This document shows positions 39,608-47,522 of a stretch of 64,000 nt of DNA, one piece after another. The DNA is from AC-56 sp963798705 (lineage in GTDB: Bacteria > Actinomycetota > Thermoleophilia > Solirubrobacterales > 70-9), in the NCBI GenBank assembly GCA_963798705.1, contig CAWCTW010000005.1, positions 62,001 to 126,000 on the forward strand, written 5' to 3'. Position numbers and translations under genes: made by a program. The notes beneath the pieces were generated by a model, which saw only the letters and a list, made by a program, of their open reading frames with translations, was not told where the DNA came from and did not search any database. The first letter of the stretch is position 1; each line of letters starts with the position of its first letter.

Positions 39608-41131
39608 ATGGCTCGGAAGTGGTGGACCCTGCTCGCGGTGTGCGTGGCGACGTTCATGTTGCTGCTCGACATCACCGTCGTCAACGTCGCCCTCCCGGAC
39701 ATCCAGGCGAGCCTGGGAGCCAGCCTCTCGAGCCTGCAGTGGGTCGTCGACGCCTACTCGCTCACGCTTGCGGCATTCCTGCTCACGGCCGGGTCGCTCG
39801 CCGACCGCATCGGCCGGCGCCGGGTGTTTACCTTCGGATTCGCGATCTTCACGATCGCCTCGTTCCTCTGTGGAATCTCGCCCGACGCGACCCTGCTCAA
39901 CCTCGCCCGTGGCCTGCAGGGTGTCGGTGGCGCGGCGATGTTCGCCACGTCGCTCGCCCTGATCGCCCAGGAGTTTCAGGGCAAGGAGCGCGGGACGGCG
40001 ATCGGCGCCTGGGGGGCGACGATCGGGGGGGCCGTCGCGGTCGGGCCACTGGTCGGCGGGGCGCTCACCGAGGGCCTGGGCTGGGAGTGGATCTTCTTCG
40101 TCAACGTCCCGATCGGCGCCGCTGCGATCGTGCTGACCACGACCAAGCTGGCGAATCTCAAGGCGCCCGACCCGTCGCCGATCGACTGGGCCGGGCTGGT
40201 GACCTTCTCGCTGGGGCTGTTCGCATTGATCTTCGGCCTGATCCGCGGCAACGCCGAGGGGTGGGGGAGCCTGCAGATCCTCGGCTCGCTGATCGCGGCG
40301 GGCGTGCTGCTGGTCGGGTTCGTCGGGATCCAGCTTCGCGGCCGCAACGCGATGCTCGACCTGTCGCTCTTCCGAAAGCCGGCGTTCGCCGGGGTTTCGA
40401 TCGTGGCGCTCACGCTGTCGGCGTCGATGTTCTCGCTGTTCCTCTACATCACCCTCTACATCCAGGACGTGCTTGGGTACTCGCCGCTCAAGGCGGGCGT
40501 CATCTTCCTGCCACTGACCGTGCTGTCGTTCTTCGTGGCCCCGATCTCGGGCAAGCTCTCATCGCGGATCCCGATCAGGGCCCTGCTGGGGGTCGGCCTG
40601 ACGCTGGTCGGAGTGGCCCTGCTTCTCATGCACGGGGTAAAGCTGGGCGACGACTGGACGACGCTGCTGGCGGGCTTCCTGTTGGCCGGCGCCGGGGTGG
40701 GGATGGTCAACCCGGGGATCGCACAGACCGCGATCGGCGTGGTGCCGCCGCAGCAGGCGGGCATGGGCTCGGGGATCAACAACACGTTTCGCCAGGTGGG
40801 CATCGCCACCGGGGTGGCGGCGCTGGGCGCGATCTTCCAGTCGCAGGTGTCCTCGAGGCTGGCCGAGCTCGCGCCGAAGGCGCCGCCCAGCTTCGCGGAC
40901 GCGGTCTCGTCAGGGGGGATCCATGCCGCCGTCCAGGCGGCGCCGCCCGGCACGCATGCCCAGCTGACCACGGCCGCCAACCAGGCGTTCATCAGCGGCT
41001 TCAACGAGATCCTGCTCGTGGGCGCCGTGGTGGCGCTGGTGGGCGCGGTCGCCGGGTTTGCGCTCGTGCGCAGCAGCGACTTCGTCGGCGCGCCGGAGGG
41101 TGAGGCGGCGGCGGAGCCCGCTGCGGCCTGA
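39608..41131 (+). CDS. MFS drug exporter, DHA2 (EmrB/QacA) family
   Basis: The 507-residue protein has about 14 membrane segments. Its DHA2 signatures are LDITVVNVALPDIQASLGA after helix 1, motif A-like GSLADRIGRRRVF, and the antiporter motif C region GWGATIGGAVAVGPLVGGAL-like around residues 132-152. It should export lipophilic compounds with the proton gradient. The substrate is unknown. It lies between nadK and recN, 16 bp after nadK. Confidence 0.9.
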   Translation: MARKWWTLLAVCVATFMLLLDITVVNVALPDIQASLGASLSSLQWVVDAYSLTLAAFLLTAGSLADRIGRRRVFTFGFAIFTIASFLCGISPDATLLNLARGLQGVGGAAMFATSLALIAQEFQGKERGTAIGAWGATIGGAVAVGPLVGGALTEGLGWEWIFFVNVPIGAAAIVLTTTKLANLKAPDPSPIDWAGLVTFSLGLFALIFGLIRGNAEGWGSLQILGSLIAAGVLLVGFVGIQLRGRNAMLDLSLFRKPAFAGVSIVALTLSASMFSLFLYITLYIQDVLGYSPLKAGVIFLPLTVLSFFVAPISGKLSSRIPIRALLGVGLTLVGVALLLMHGVKLGDDWTTLLAGFLLAGAGVGMVNPGIAQTAIGVVPPQQAGMGSGINNTFRQVGIATGVAALGAIFQSQVSSRLAELAPKAPPSFADAVSSGGIHAAVQAAPPGTHAQLTTAANQAFISGFNEILLVGAVVALVGAVAGFALVRSSDFVGAPEGEAAAEPAAA

Positions 41132-41310
41132 CGCCGCCGGCCTCCTGGTTGTCGGCCCCCGAACAACGGCGGCCATAAGGGCAACGCAAACCGCCGTCCC
41201 GCCTGGGTCAAGGTCGTCCGCTCCCGGAAAGCGGGACTGGATGGACTCGACCTGGAGGAGACGCAGCAGCAGCGATCCGGGCCGTGGCCTCCCGCGGGCG
41301 GGTCCGTCCA

Positions 41311-41336
41311 ATCCCGCTGCTAGACAGCAGCGGGAT
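41311..41336 (+). promoter_or_regulatory. Hairpin that includes the recN start codon
   Basis: ATCCCGCTGCT (41311-41321) and AGCAGCGGGAT (41326-41336) are perfect 11-bp complements around a 4-nt loop AGAC. The right arm contains the first two bases of the recN ATG (41335-41337) and the place where a Shine-Dalgarno sequence would be. In RNA this stem would hide the start site, which suggests translational control. It is not followed by a T-run, so it is not an ordinary terminator. Confidence 0.6.
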
Positions 41337-43011
41337 GCTCCACGAGCTGCGGATCGAGAACCTCCTCCTGATCGAGCGCGCCGAGCTGCGGTTCGCCGGC
41401 GGGCTGAATGCGATCACCGGCGAGACCGGCGCTGGAAAGACGGTGCTCGCGCACTCGCTCGACCTGCTGATGGGCGGCAAGGCGCGTCCTCAGATCGTTC
41501 GGCCGGGTGCGGACGAGGCCTACGTCGAGGGCGTGTTCGCGCTTCCGGCCGACCTGTTCGCCGACGAGGAGCTGCGCGAGCTCGCCGAGCGCCTGCCCGA
41601 GGACGCCGACGAGATCGTGCTCGGCAGGCGGATCGGAGCCTCCGGGCGCACGAGCGCCTTCGTGCAGGGGCGAAGCGCCTCGGCGGGCGACCTCCGCGCG
41701 CTGGGTTCGCGGCTTCTCGCCTTCTACGGCCAGCACGAGCATCGGCGGCTGGTCCTCTCCTCCGCGCAGCTGGAGATCCTCGACGGCTTCGCCGGCGCCG
41801 AGCACCTGGAGCGCCGGGCGAGGTATCGCGGCGCGCATGCCGAGGTGGGGGCGGTATCGCGCGAGCTGGCCGCGGTGCGCGAGCGGGAGGGAGCGCGGGA
41901 GCGCGATCTCGACCTGCTGCGATTCGAGCTCGCGGAGATCGACGCGGCGGCTCCCAACGCCGATGAGGAGGACGAGCTGACGGCGGAGCGCGATCGCCTC
42001 CGACACGCGGAGAGGCTTCGTACGGCCGCCGCCGCCGCACTGACGGCGATCGCGGGCGCGGACGACGACGGGGGAGCACGAGGGGCCATGGGCGGAGCGG
42101 AGTCGGAGCTCGCCGCGGTGGATGGGATCGATCCGGCGCTGGACACCGTGGCCGAGCAGGTGCGGGCGGTCACGGTTGAGCTCGACGATGCCGCCAGCGA
42201 GCTTCACTCGTACCTCGACGGGGTCGAGGCGGAGCCCGGACGCCTCGAGCAGCTCGAGGAGCGCCTGGCCGAGCTCGACCGCCTGAAGAGAAAGCACGGC
42301 GGCTCGATCGGGGCGGTCCTGGCCCACGCCGAGCGTTGCCGGACCGAGATCGAGCGCCTCCAGAACACCGAGGCGCTGGCGGCCGAGCTCGACCGCCGGC
42401 TCGCCGCACTCGTGGAGCGGCGCGCGGAGATCGCCGGCCAGCTCGCCCAGACCAGGGCGGGCGCGGCGCGAGAGCTCGAACAAAGGGTTGCCGCCGAGCT
42501 GGGCGAGCTCGCGATGGAGGGCGCGTCGGTGGAGGTCAGGCTGGAGCCGCATCGCGACCGGTTCGGACCCAACGGCTCGGAGACGGTCGAGTTCCAGGTC
42601 GCCACAAATCCGGGGATCCCGGCGTCGCCGCTGCGCGAAGCGGCCTCCGGCGGAGAGCTGTCGCGCATCATGCTCGCGCTCACCGGCCTGGGCGCCGCCG
42701 GCGGGGCCGGAACGGTGGTCTTCGACGAGATCGACGCCGGCATCGGCGGCAACACGGCTCGGGCCGTGGGCGAGAAGCTCCGCGAGCTCGGGGCCGACCG
42801 CCAGCTCATCTGCATCACCCACCTGCCCCAGGTGGCGTCGCTCGCGGACACGCATTTTCGCCTCCTCAAGGAGTCGGGCGGCGGGAGCGCACTGGCCACC
42901 GTGGAGCGGGTCCACGGCGACGAGCTCGTCGCCGAGATCGTGCGCATGATGGGCGGCGAGCGCGACGACGAGATCGCGAGCCGCCACGCACGCGAGCTGC
43001 TCGCTGCCTGA
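41335..43011 (+). CDS. recN: DNA repair ATPase RecN
   Basis: The 558-residue SMC-like protein acts in double-strand-break repair. It has Walker A GETGAGKT at about 29-36, a long coiled-coil centre (about 150-430), the ABC signature ASGGELSRIML and Walker B VVFDEIDAGIGG. ATG 41335 (MLHELRIENLLLIE) is the conserved start; the frame is open upstream to 41284. No LexA box was seen just upstream. Confidence 0.94.
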   Translation: MLHELRIENLLLIERAELRFAGGLNAITGETGAGKTVLAHSLDLLMGGKARPQIVRPGADEAYVEGVFALPADLFADEELRELAERLPEDADEIVLGRRIGASGRTSAFVQGRSASAGDLRALGSRLLAFYGQHEHRRLVLSSAQLEILDGFAGAEHLERRARYRGAHAEVGAVSRELAAVREREGARERDLDLLRFELAEIDAAAPNADEEDELTAERDRLRHAERLRTAAAAALTAIAGADDDGGARGAMGGAESELAAVDGIDPALDTVAEQVRAVTVELDDAASELHSYLDGVEAEPGRLEQLEERLAELDRLKRKHGGSIGAVLAHAERCRTEIERLQNTEALAAELDRRLAALVERRAEIAGQLAQTRAGAARELEQRVAAELGELAMEGASVEVRLEPHRDRFGPNGSETVEFQVATNPGIPASPLREAASGGELSRIMLALTGLGAAGGAGTVVFDEIDAGIGGNTARAVGEKLRELGADRQLICITHLPQVASLADTHFRLLKESGGGSALATVERVHGDELVAEIVRMMGGERDDEIASRHARELLAA

Positions 43012-43084
43012 GCGGACCGCGCCCAGCCGTTTTTGCCCGTCGGGCACGGGTAGCCGAGATGCGAGCGATCCAAGGAGGCAGAAC

Positions 43085-43435
43085 TTGTTGGAACAGCAGG
43101 GCGAGCGTCAGGATGAGGTTGGCGGCGACGAGGACGTCGTGGCGCGCCAGGAGACCGCGGCCGCGGCGGAGGCCGGCTCGATCGGCGGACGCGGTGACGA
43201 CTCCGTCGACGAGGCCGAGCGCCCCGTCTCCGAGGGTGGAGGCGGTGAGGCCGAGGGCTTCGAGCTGAGCGAGCAGGAGCTCGTCGACGAGGCGGAGCTT
43301 TCACGGCGGCACCACCCACTGACCGAGGCGGGGGAGCCCGAGGCGAACGACCCGGGGGCGGAATTCGGCGAGTCCGACCGGCTCGGTTCCACCGGGCGCG
43401 AGGAGGAGCCGCCCGCCGAGGGCCAGGAGCGGTGA
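43085..43435 (+). CDS. Highly acidic 116-residue protein coupled to a sigma factor gene
   Basis: TTG 43085 is preceded by AAGGAGG (43072-43078) with ideal spacing, so the unusual start is well supported. The product is mostly Glu, Asp, Gly and Ala and probably disordered. A more ordered patch is FELSEQELVDEAELSRRHHP at about 59-78, then EPEANDPGAEFGESDRLGS. The stop overlaps the sigma-factor start (GTGA at 43432-43435). An anti-sigma or polymerase-binding role is possible, but no known motif is present. Confidence 0.7.
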   Translation: MLEQQGERQDEVGGDEDVVARQETAAAAEAGSIGGRGDDSVDEAERPVSEGGGGEAEGFELSEQELVDEAELSRRHHPLTEAGEPEANDPGAEFGESDRLGSTGREEEPPAEGQER

Positions 43436-44499
43436 GCGCCACTGCCGGGAAGCTCGACCTGGAAGCGCCCCCGCTTCGCGAGCTCCTCCTGCGAGGGCGC
43501 CGCGAGGGATGCGTGGAGCTGTCCGAGTTGAGCGAGGCGGTGGGCGAGCTCGAGCTCACGGAGGATGTTGCCCAGGGCCTGCACGAGGAGCTCGAGTCGC
43601 GGGGCATCGACCTGCGTGACGACTGCGGGCGTGACGAGGCGGAGGAGACGCGGTTCCGGCCCGGCGAGCTCGCCGGGACGACCACGGACGCGCTGCAGCT
43701 CTTCCTCAACGAGGCGAGCCGCCATCCCCTGCTGACCAAGGAGGAGGAGATCGAGCTGGCGCAGGCGATCGAGCGCGGCGACCTGCGAGCCAAGGAGCGG
43801 CTGATCAACTCCAACCTGCGCCTGGTCGTCGCCAACGCGAAGAAGTACCAGGGCCAGGGCCTCTCCCTGTTGGACCTGATCCAGGAGGGGATCCTGGGGC
43901 TCATCCGGGCCGCCGAGAAGTTCGACTGGCGGCGGGGGTACAAGTTCTCGACCTATGCGACGTTCTGGATCCGCCAGGCGATCCAGCGCGCCCTGGAGCA
44001 GAAGGCGCGGACCATCCGCGTCCCCACCGAGCTCGCGCAGCGGGAGCGGAAGGTGGCCCGCGTCGAGCGCGAGCTCGCGACCGCGCTCGGGCGCGAGCCG
44101 ACCGACTCGGAGATCGCCGAGCGGGCCGAGATCGAGGTCGCCGAGCTCGAGCGCGTCCGCAATGCCAGCCGGGTCGTGACGAGCCTCGATCGTCCCGTGG
44201 GCGCGGAGAGCGATACGCAGCTCGGAGCGCTCCTGCCGAGCGACCGGCCGGCGCCCGAAGAGGAGGTTGACGTCGCCCTCGGCGGGCGGACGCTGCGGCG
44301 CGCCGTCTCCAGGCTGCCGGACACCGAGCGCGACGTCGTGCGCCTGCGGTACGGCATCAACGGCGACGAGCCCATCACGATCCGCGAGACCGGCCGGCAG
44401 CTCGGGATCCCGCGGCGCCAGGTGGAGCGCCTTGAGGAGCGGGCGCTTCGCCGCCTGGCGAGCGAGCGGGAGATCGAAGCGCTCCGCGACGCCGCATAG
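43432..44499 (+). CDS. RNA polymerase sigma-70 factor (RpoD/SigA-like, group 1-2)
   Basis: The 355-residue factor has a region 1.1-like N-terminus (about 10-60), region 1.2 (DALQLFLNEASRHPLLTKEE), regions 2.1-2.4 (NLRLVVANAKKYQGQGLSLL, DLIQEGILGLIRAAEKFDW, YKFSTYATFWIRQAIQRAL), region 3 (ARTIRVPTELAQRERKV) and region 4. In region 4.2 the usual V-T-R-E-R-I-R-Q-I-E reads IPRRQVERLE, so -35 recognition may differ from that of the main sigma factor. It may therefore be a group-2 factor. It is coupled to the acidic protein gene upstream. Confidence 0.87.
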   Translation: MSATAGKLDLEAPPLRELLLRGRREGCVELSELSEAVGELELTEDVAQGLHEELESRGIDLRDDCGRDEAEETRFRPGELAGTTTDALQLFLNEASRHPLLTKEEEIELAQAIERGDLRAKERLINSNLRLVVANAKKYQGQGLSLLDLIQEGILGLIRAAEKFDWRRGYKFSTYATFWIRQAIQRALEQKARTIRVPTELAQRERKVARVERELATALGREPTDSEIAERAEIEVAELERVRNASRVVTSLDRPVGAESDTQLGALLPSDRPAPEEEVDVALGGRTLRRAVSRLPDTERDVVRLRYGINGDEPITIRETGRQLGIPRRQVERLEERALRRLASEREIEALRDAA

Positions 44500-44528
44500 C
44501 GCCGCCTCGGCACGGATAATCAGGAACG

Positions 44529-45722
44529 ATGGCGACGTCGGCGCGCAGCCGTACCCGCAGCCTGTTCCGGGGGCGACGCGTCCGGCACCCTCAGCCGGAG
44601 GCCACGATTCAGGGGCGCGCACGGCTCGGGCGTCGCACCAAGACCCTGGTCAAGCACCTCGCCCGGACGGATGTGGCCATCATCGACCACGCGGACCTCG
44701 ACCGGATCGCGGCCGAGGATCTCGCGGCGACCGGCGTGCCGGCGGTCGTCAATGTCGCGCGCTTCTCCACCGGCCGCTATCCGAACACCGGCCCGCTGAT
44801 CCTCGCGCAGGCGGGCGTGCGGCTGATCGAGGCGCCCGCCGCGCCGCTGTTCGAGGAGCTTCGCGACGGGGATCCGATCGCCATAAGGGGCGGCGACGTG
44901 CAGCGGAACGGGACGGTGCTCGCCTCGGGTCGGGTCCTGTCCAGCGCCGAGCTCGCCGAGCGGCTGGCGCGGCAGCGCCGGCGCATCGACGCCGCTCTGG
45001 CCGACTTCACCGAGAACACGATGGCCCATCTGCGGGAGGAGGGGGAGCTGCTCGCCGGGGACGTGGCCCTGCCGCGCACTCGGACCAGGTTCCGGGATCG
45101 CCACGTGTTGATCGTCGTCCGAGGCAGCACCTACCGCAAGGACCTGCGCGCGCTGGGCCCCTACATCCGCGGCGTTCGCCCGCTGCTCGTCGGCGTCGAT
45201 GGCGGCGCGGACGCGGTGCTCGAGGCGGGCTGGAAGCCGGATGTGGTGCTCGGCGACATGGACTCCGCCAGCGACGATGTGCTGCGCTCGGGGGCGGAGC
45301 TGATCGTCCACGCTTACCCCGACGGCCGGGCGCCCGGCGCCGGGCGCGTCGAGCGCCTGGGACTCGACCACACCGTCGTGAAGTCCGTCGGCACCAGTCA
45401 GGACGTGGCCATGCTCCTGGCCCACGAGAAGGGAGCGGGGCTCATCGTCAGCGTCGGCGCCCACTTCAACCTCGTCGAGTTCCTGGAGCGGAGCCGGGCG
45501 GGGATGTCCTCGACCTTCCTCACGAGGCTGCGCGTCGGCGAGTTCCTCGTGGACGCCAAGGGCGTGAGCCGGCTCTACAACCCCGGGGTCACGGGGCGGC
45601 AGCTCGCACTGTTCTTGATCGCGTCGCTCGTGCTGCTGACGATCGTCATCGTCAACACGCCGGCCCTGAGCGACCTCCTCGACCTGATCTGGCTCAAGCT
45701 CAAGATCAGCCTCGGCATCTGA
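44529..45722 (+). CDS. steA: SteA-like cell-division-associated protein
   Basis: The 397-residue protein has a central domain like thiamine pyrophosphokinase catalytic folds (LVGVDGGADAVLEAGWKPDV, VLGDMDSASDDVL at about 220-250) and a C-terminal membrane helix (LALFLIASLVLLTIVIVN). This matches SteA, which forms a cytokinetic complex with SteB in Corynebacterium. The N-terminus is basic. The steB-like gene follows 58 bp downstream, supporting the call. Confidence 0.78.
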   Translation: MATSARSRTRSLFRGRRVRHPQPEATIQGRARLGRRTKTLVKHLARTDVAIIDHADLDRIAAEDLAATGVPAVVNVARFSTGRYPNTGPLILAQAGVRLIEAPAAPLFEELRDGDPIAIRGGDVQRNGTVLASGRVLSSAELAERLARQRRRIDAALADFTENTMAHLREEGELLAGDVALPRTRTRFRDRHVLIVVRGSTYRKDLRALGPYIRGVRPLLVGVDGGADAVLEAGWKPDVVLGDMDSASDDVLRSGAELIVHAYPDGRAPGAGRVERLGLDHTVVKSVGTSQDVAMLLAHEKGAGLIVSVGAHFNLVEFLERSRAGMSSTFLTRLRVGEFLVDAKGVSRLYNPGVTGRQLALFLIASLVLLTIVIVNTPALSDLLDLIWLKLKISLGI

Positions 45723-45780
45723 TGCCGCACGCCGCCGCCCCCCGCGGCCGGCCCCAGCTCCTATCCTCGGCGGGCGGATC

Positions 45781-46686
45781 ATGGGGTATTCGGGCCGTTA
45801 CCACGTCGCATCGCTCGCCGCCGTCTTCCTGGCCCTCGCGGTCGGGATCCTGATCGGCGTCGGCCTCGGGCACAACGTCGTCTCGGGGACGACGAAGAAC
45901 CTGGAGCAGAGCCTGAAGAGCGACCTGTCGGCAGCGCGCGGGCGCTCCGCGGACCTTCAGGGTGAGCTCAACAGGCACACCGACTTCGAGCAGGAGGCGT
46001 TTCCCGCGCTGACCGGCAAGGTGCTGGAGGGCGACCGCGTGGCGGTGGTGGCGCTCGGCTCCCTGCCCGACGACATCAAGGGCGACGTGGATGCCGTCCT
46101 CGGGCCCGACAGCCGGACGGGAGCCACGCTCGGGGAGGTGGCGGTGGTGCGCGAGCCCCCGGATCTGCGGGCGGTCGCCGCGGCGGCTCCCAAGGGAAGC
46201 CAGGGCATGCGCGTTCAGCGGGACCGCGCCGCGTTGACGGCCGTGGCCCGACGCATGGGACGCGGGCTCGTCCTGGGCGGCCCAACCTTCAAGCGATTTC
46301 GCGGCCCACTGCTCGCTCAGACAAGCGGACAGCCCGGCCGCATCGACGCGGTCATCGTCGTCCGCGACCGTCCCCAGAACCTCGAGCCGCATCAGGCAAT
46401 CGAGACGGACGCGCTGGAGTCGGGCCTGCTCGACGGGCTCGAGAGCATCGCCAACACCCCGGTTGTCGGGGTCGAGCGATCCGACTCGGACAGCTCTTCG
46501 GTCGGCTTCTTCAACAGCTCCGGGACGAGCGCCACGGTGGACAGCGTGGATCTGATCTCCGGCAGAGTGGCGCTCGTGTACACGCTCGCAGGGAGTGAGG
46601 GGAGCTATGGGGTCAAGGCGACCGCGGACAGGCTGCTGCCCGGCCTGCGGCACCCGCGGCCGCCGGTATCGGTCACGCCCCGGTGA
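45781..46686 (+). CDS. steB: SteB/MctB-like (DUF3186, copper transporter family) membrane-anchored protein
   Basis: The 301-residue protein has one N-terminal helix (YHVASLAAVFLALAVGILIG), a coiled-coil (about 38-70), and an extracytoplasmic domain ending with a Pro/Arg tail. The start MGYSGRYHVASL is typical of the actinobacterial family annotated as copper transporter MctB or SteB. Its position directly after steA favours the cytokinetic role. The end overlaps the next gene by GTGA. Confidence 0.78.
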   Translation: MGYSGRYHVASLAAVFLALAVGILIGVGLGHNVVSGTTKNLEQSLKSDLSAARGRSADLQGELNRHTDFEQEAFPALTGKVLEGDRVAVVALGSLPDDIKGDVDAVLGPDSRTGATLGEVAVVREPPDLRAVAAAAPKGSQGMRVQRDRAALTAVARRMGRGLVLGGPTFKRFRGPLLAQTSGQPGRIDAVIVVRDRPQNLEPHQAIETDALESGLLDGLESIANTPVVGVERSDSDSSSVGFFNSSGTSATVDSVDLISGRVALVYTLAGSEGSYGVKATADRLLPGLRHPRPPVSVTPR

Positions 46687-47522
46687 GGCTGGCGGGACTC
46701 GTCCTGTCGTTGGCGGTGGCCGCGGCAGCCGCCGGGCCCTGGCTTGCGGACATGCGCCGAGCGGGCCTGGCGCGCGATAACTATCGCGGCCGCCGGGTCG
46801 CGTTCCCGGCCGGCGCCGTGCTGGTGGCATGCTCGCTCGTCGCGCTCGCGCCACTGGCGATCCTGGACGACCGCGCCGACCTCGATCTGCTGGATCCCGA
46901 GCTGCGGCGCTGGGCGGTGTACGTGTTGGGCGTGGCGCTCCTGGGGCTGATCGACGATGCCCTCGGCCGCGGGACCGACGCCACGGCGCCGCGCGGCTGG
47001 CGGGGCCACGCCCGGGCGATCGCCGCCGGGCGCTTCTCGACCGGCGCGATCAAGGCGGTGGGCGCGCTGGCCCTGGCCGCATACGCCACGTCCGGTCTGG
47101 GTGACCGGAACTTCGTCTACGTCGCCGATCTGGCCCTGCTGCTGTTGACCACCAACCTCTTCAACCTGCTCGACCTCCGACCGGGGAGAGTGGAGAAGGT
47201 CTTCGTGGCCCTCCTCGCGCTGCTCTGCGCAGGCGCCTGGACCGTCGCCCCGCTCGAGCTGCTGGGCATCTTCATCGGGCCGGTGCTGGTGTGCGCGGCG
47301 TTTACCCTCCGCGAGCGCGCGATGCTCGGCGACACGGGCGCCAACCTCGTCGGCGCGCTGGCCGGCGTCTCGTTGCTGGTGACGCTGGGACAGACTGGCC
47401 GCTACGTCGCCCTCGGAGTGGTGGTGGCGCTCAATCTCTACGGCGAGCTCCGATCGATCTCCCGGACCATCGAGGGCGTTCCGCTGCTTCGCTCTCTAGA
47501 CTCGCTCGGCAGAGTTGATTAG
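46683..47522 (+). CDS. MraY/WecA-like (GT4) prenyl-phosphate transferase
   Basis: The 279-residue protein has about 8-9 membrane segments and the GT4 landmarks GLIDDALG (Asp pair), TTNLFNLLDLRPGRVEK (the NxxNxxDG-like loop) and AMLGDTGANLVGAL. Such enzymes transfer sugar-phosphate to undecaprenyl-phosphate for envelope polymer synthesis. It is shorter than MraY and WecA, and in this neighbourhood (steA-steB-pyrG) its substrate is unknown. Confidence 0.78.
   Translation: MRLAGLVLSLAVAAAAAGPWLADMRRAGLARDNYRGRRVAFPAGAVLVACSLVALAPLAILDDRADLDLLDPELRRWAVYVLGVALLGLIDDALGRGTDATAPRGWRGHARAIAAGRFSTGAIKAVGALALAAYATSGLGDRNFVYVADLALLLLTTNLFNLLDLRPGRVEKVFVALLALLCAGAWTVAPLELLGIFIGPVLVCAAFTLRERAMLGDTGANLVGALAGVSLLVTLGQTGRYVALGVVVALNLYGELRSISRTIEGVPLLRSLDSLGRVD

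Noticed and set aside
43032..43055. The GCCCGTCGGGC hairpin next to a T-run as a recN terminator.
   Set aside because: The T-run lies 5' of the stem on the plus strand, and on the other strand the stem is followed by A, so neither orientation fits.
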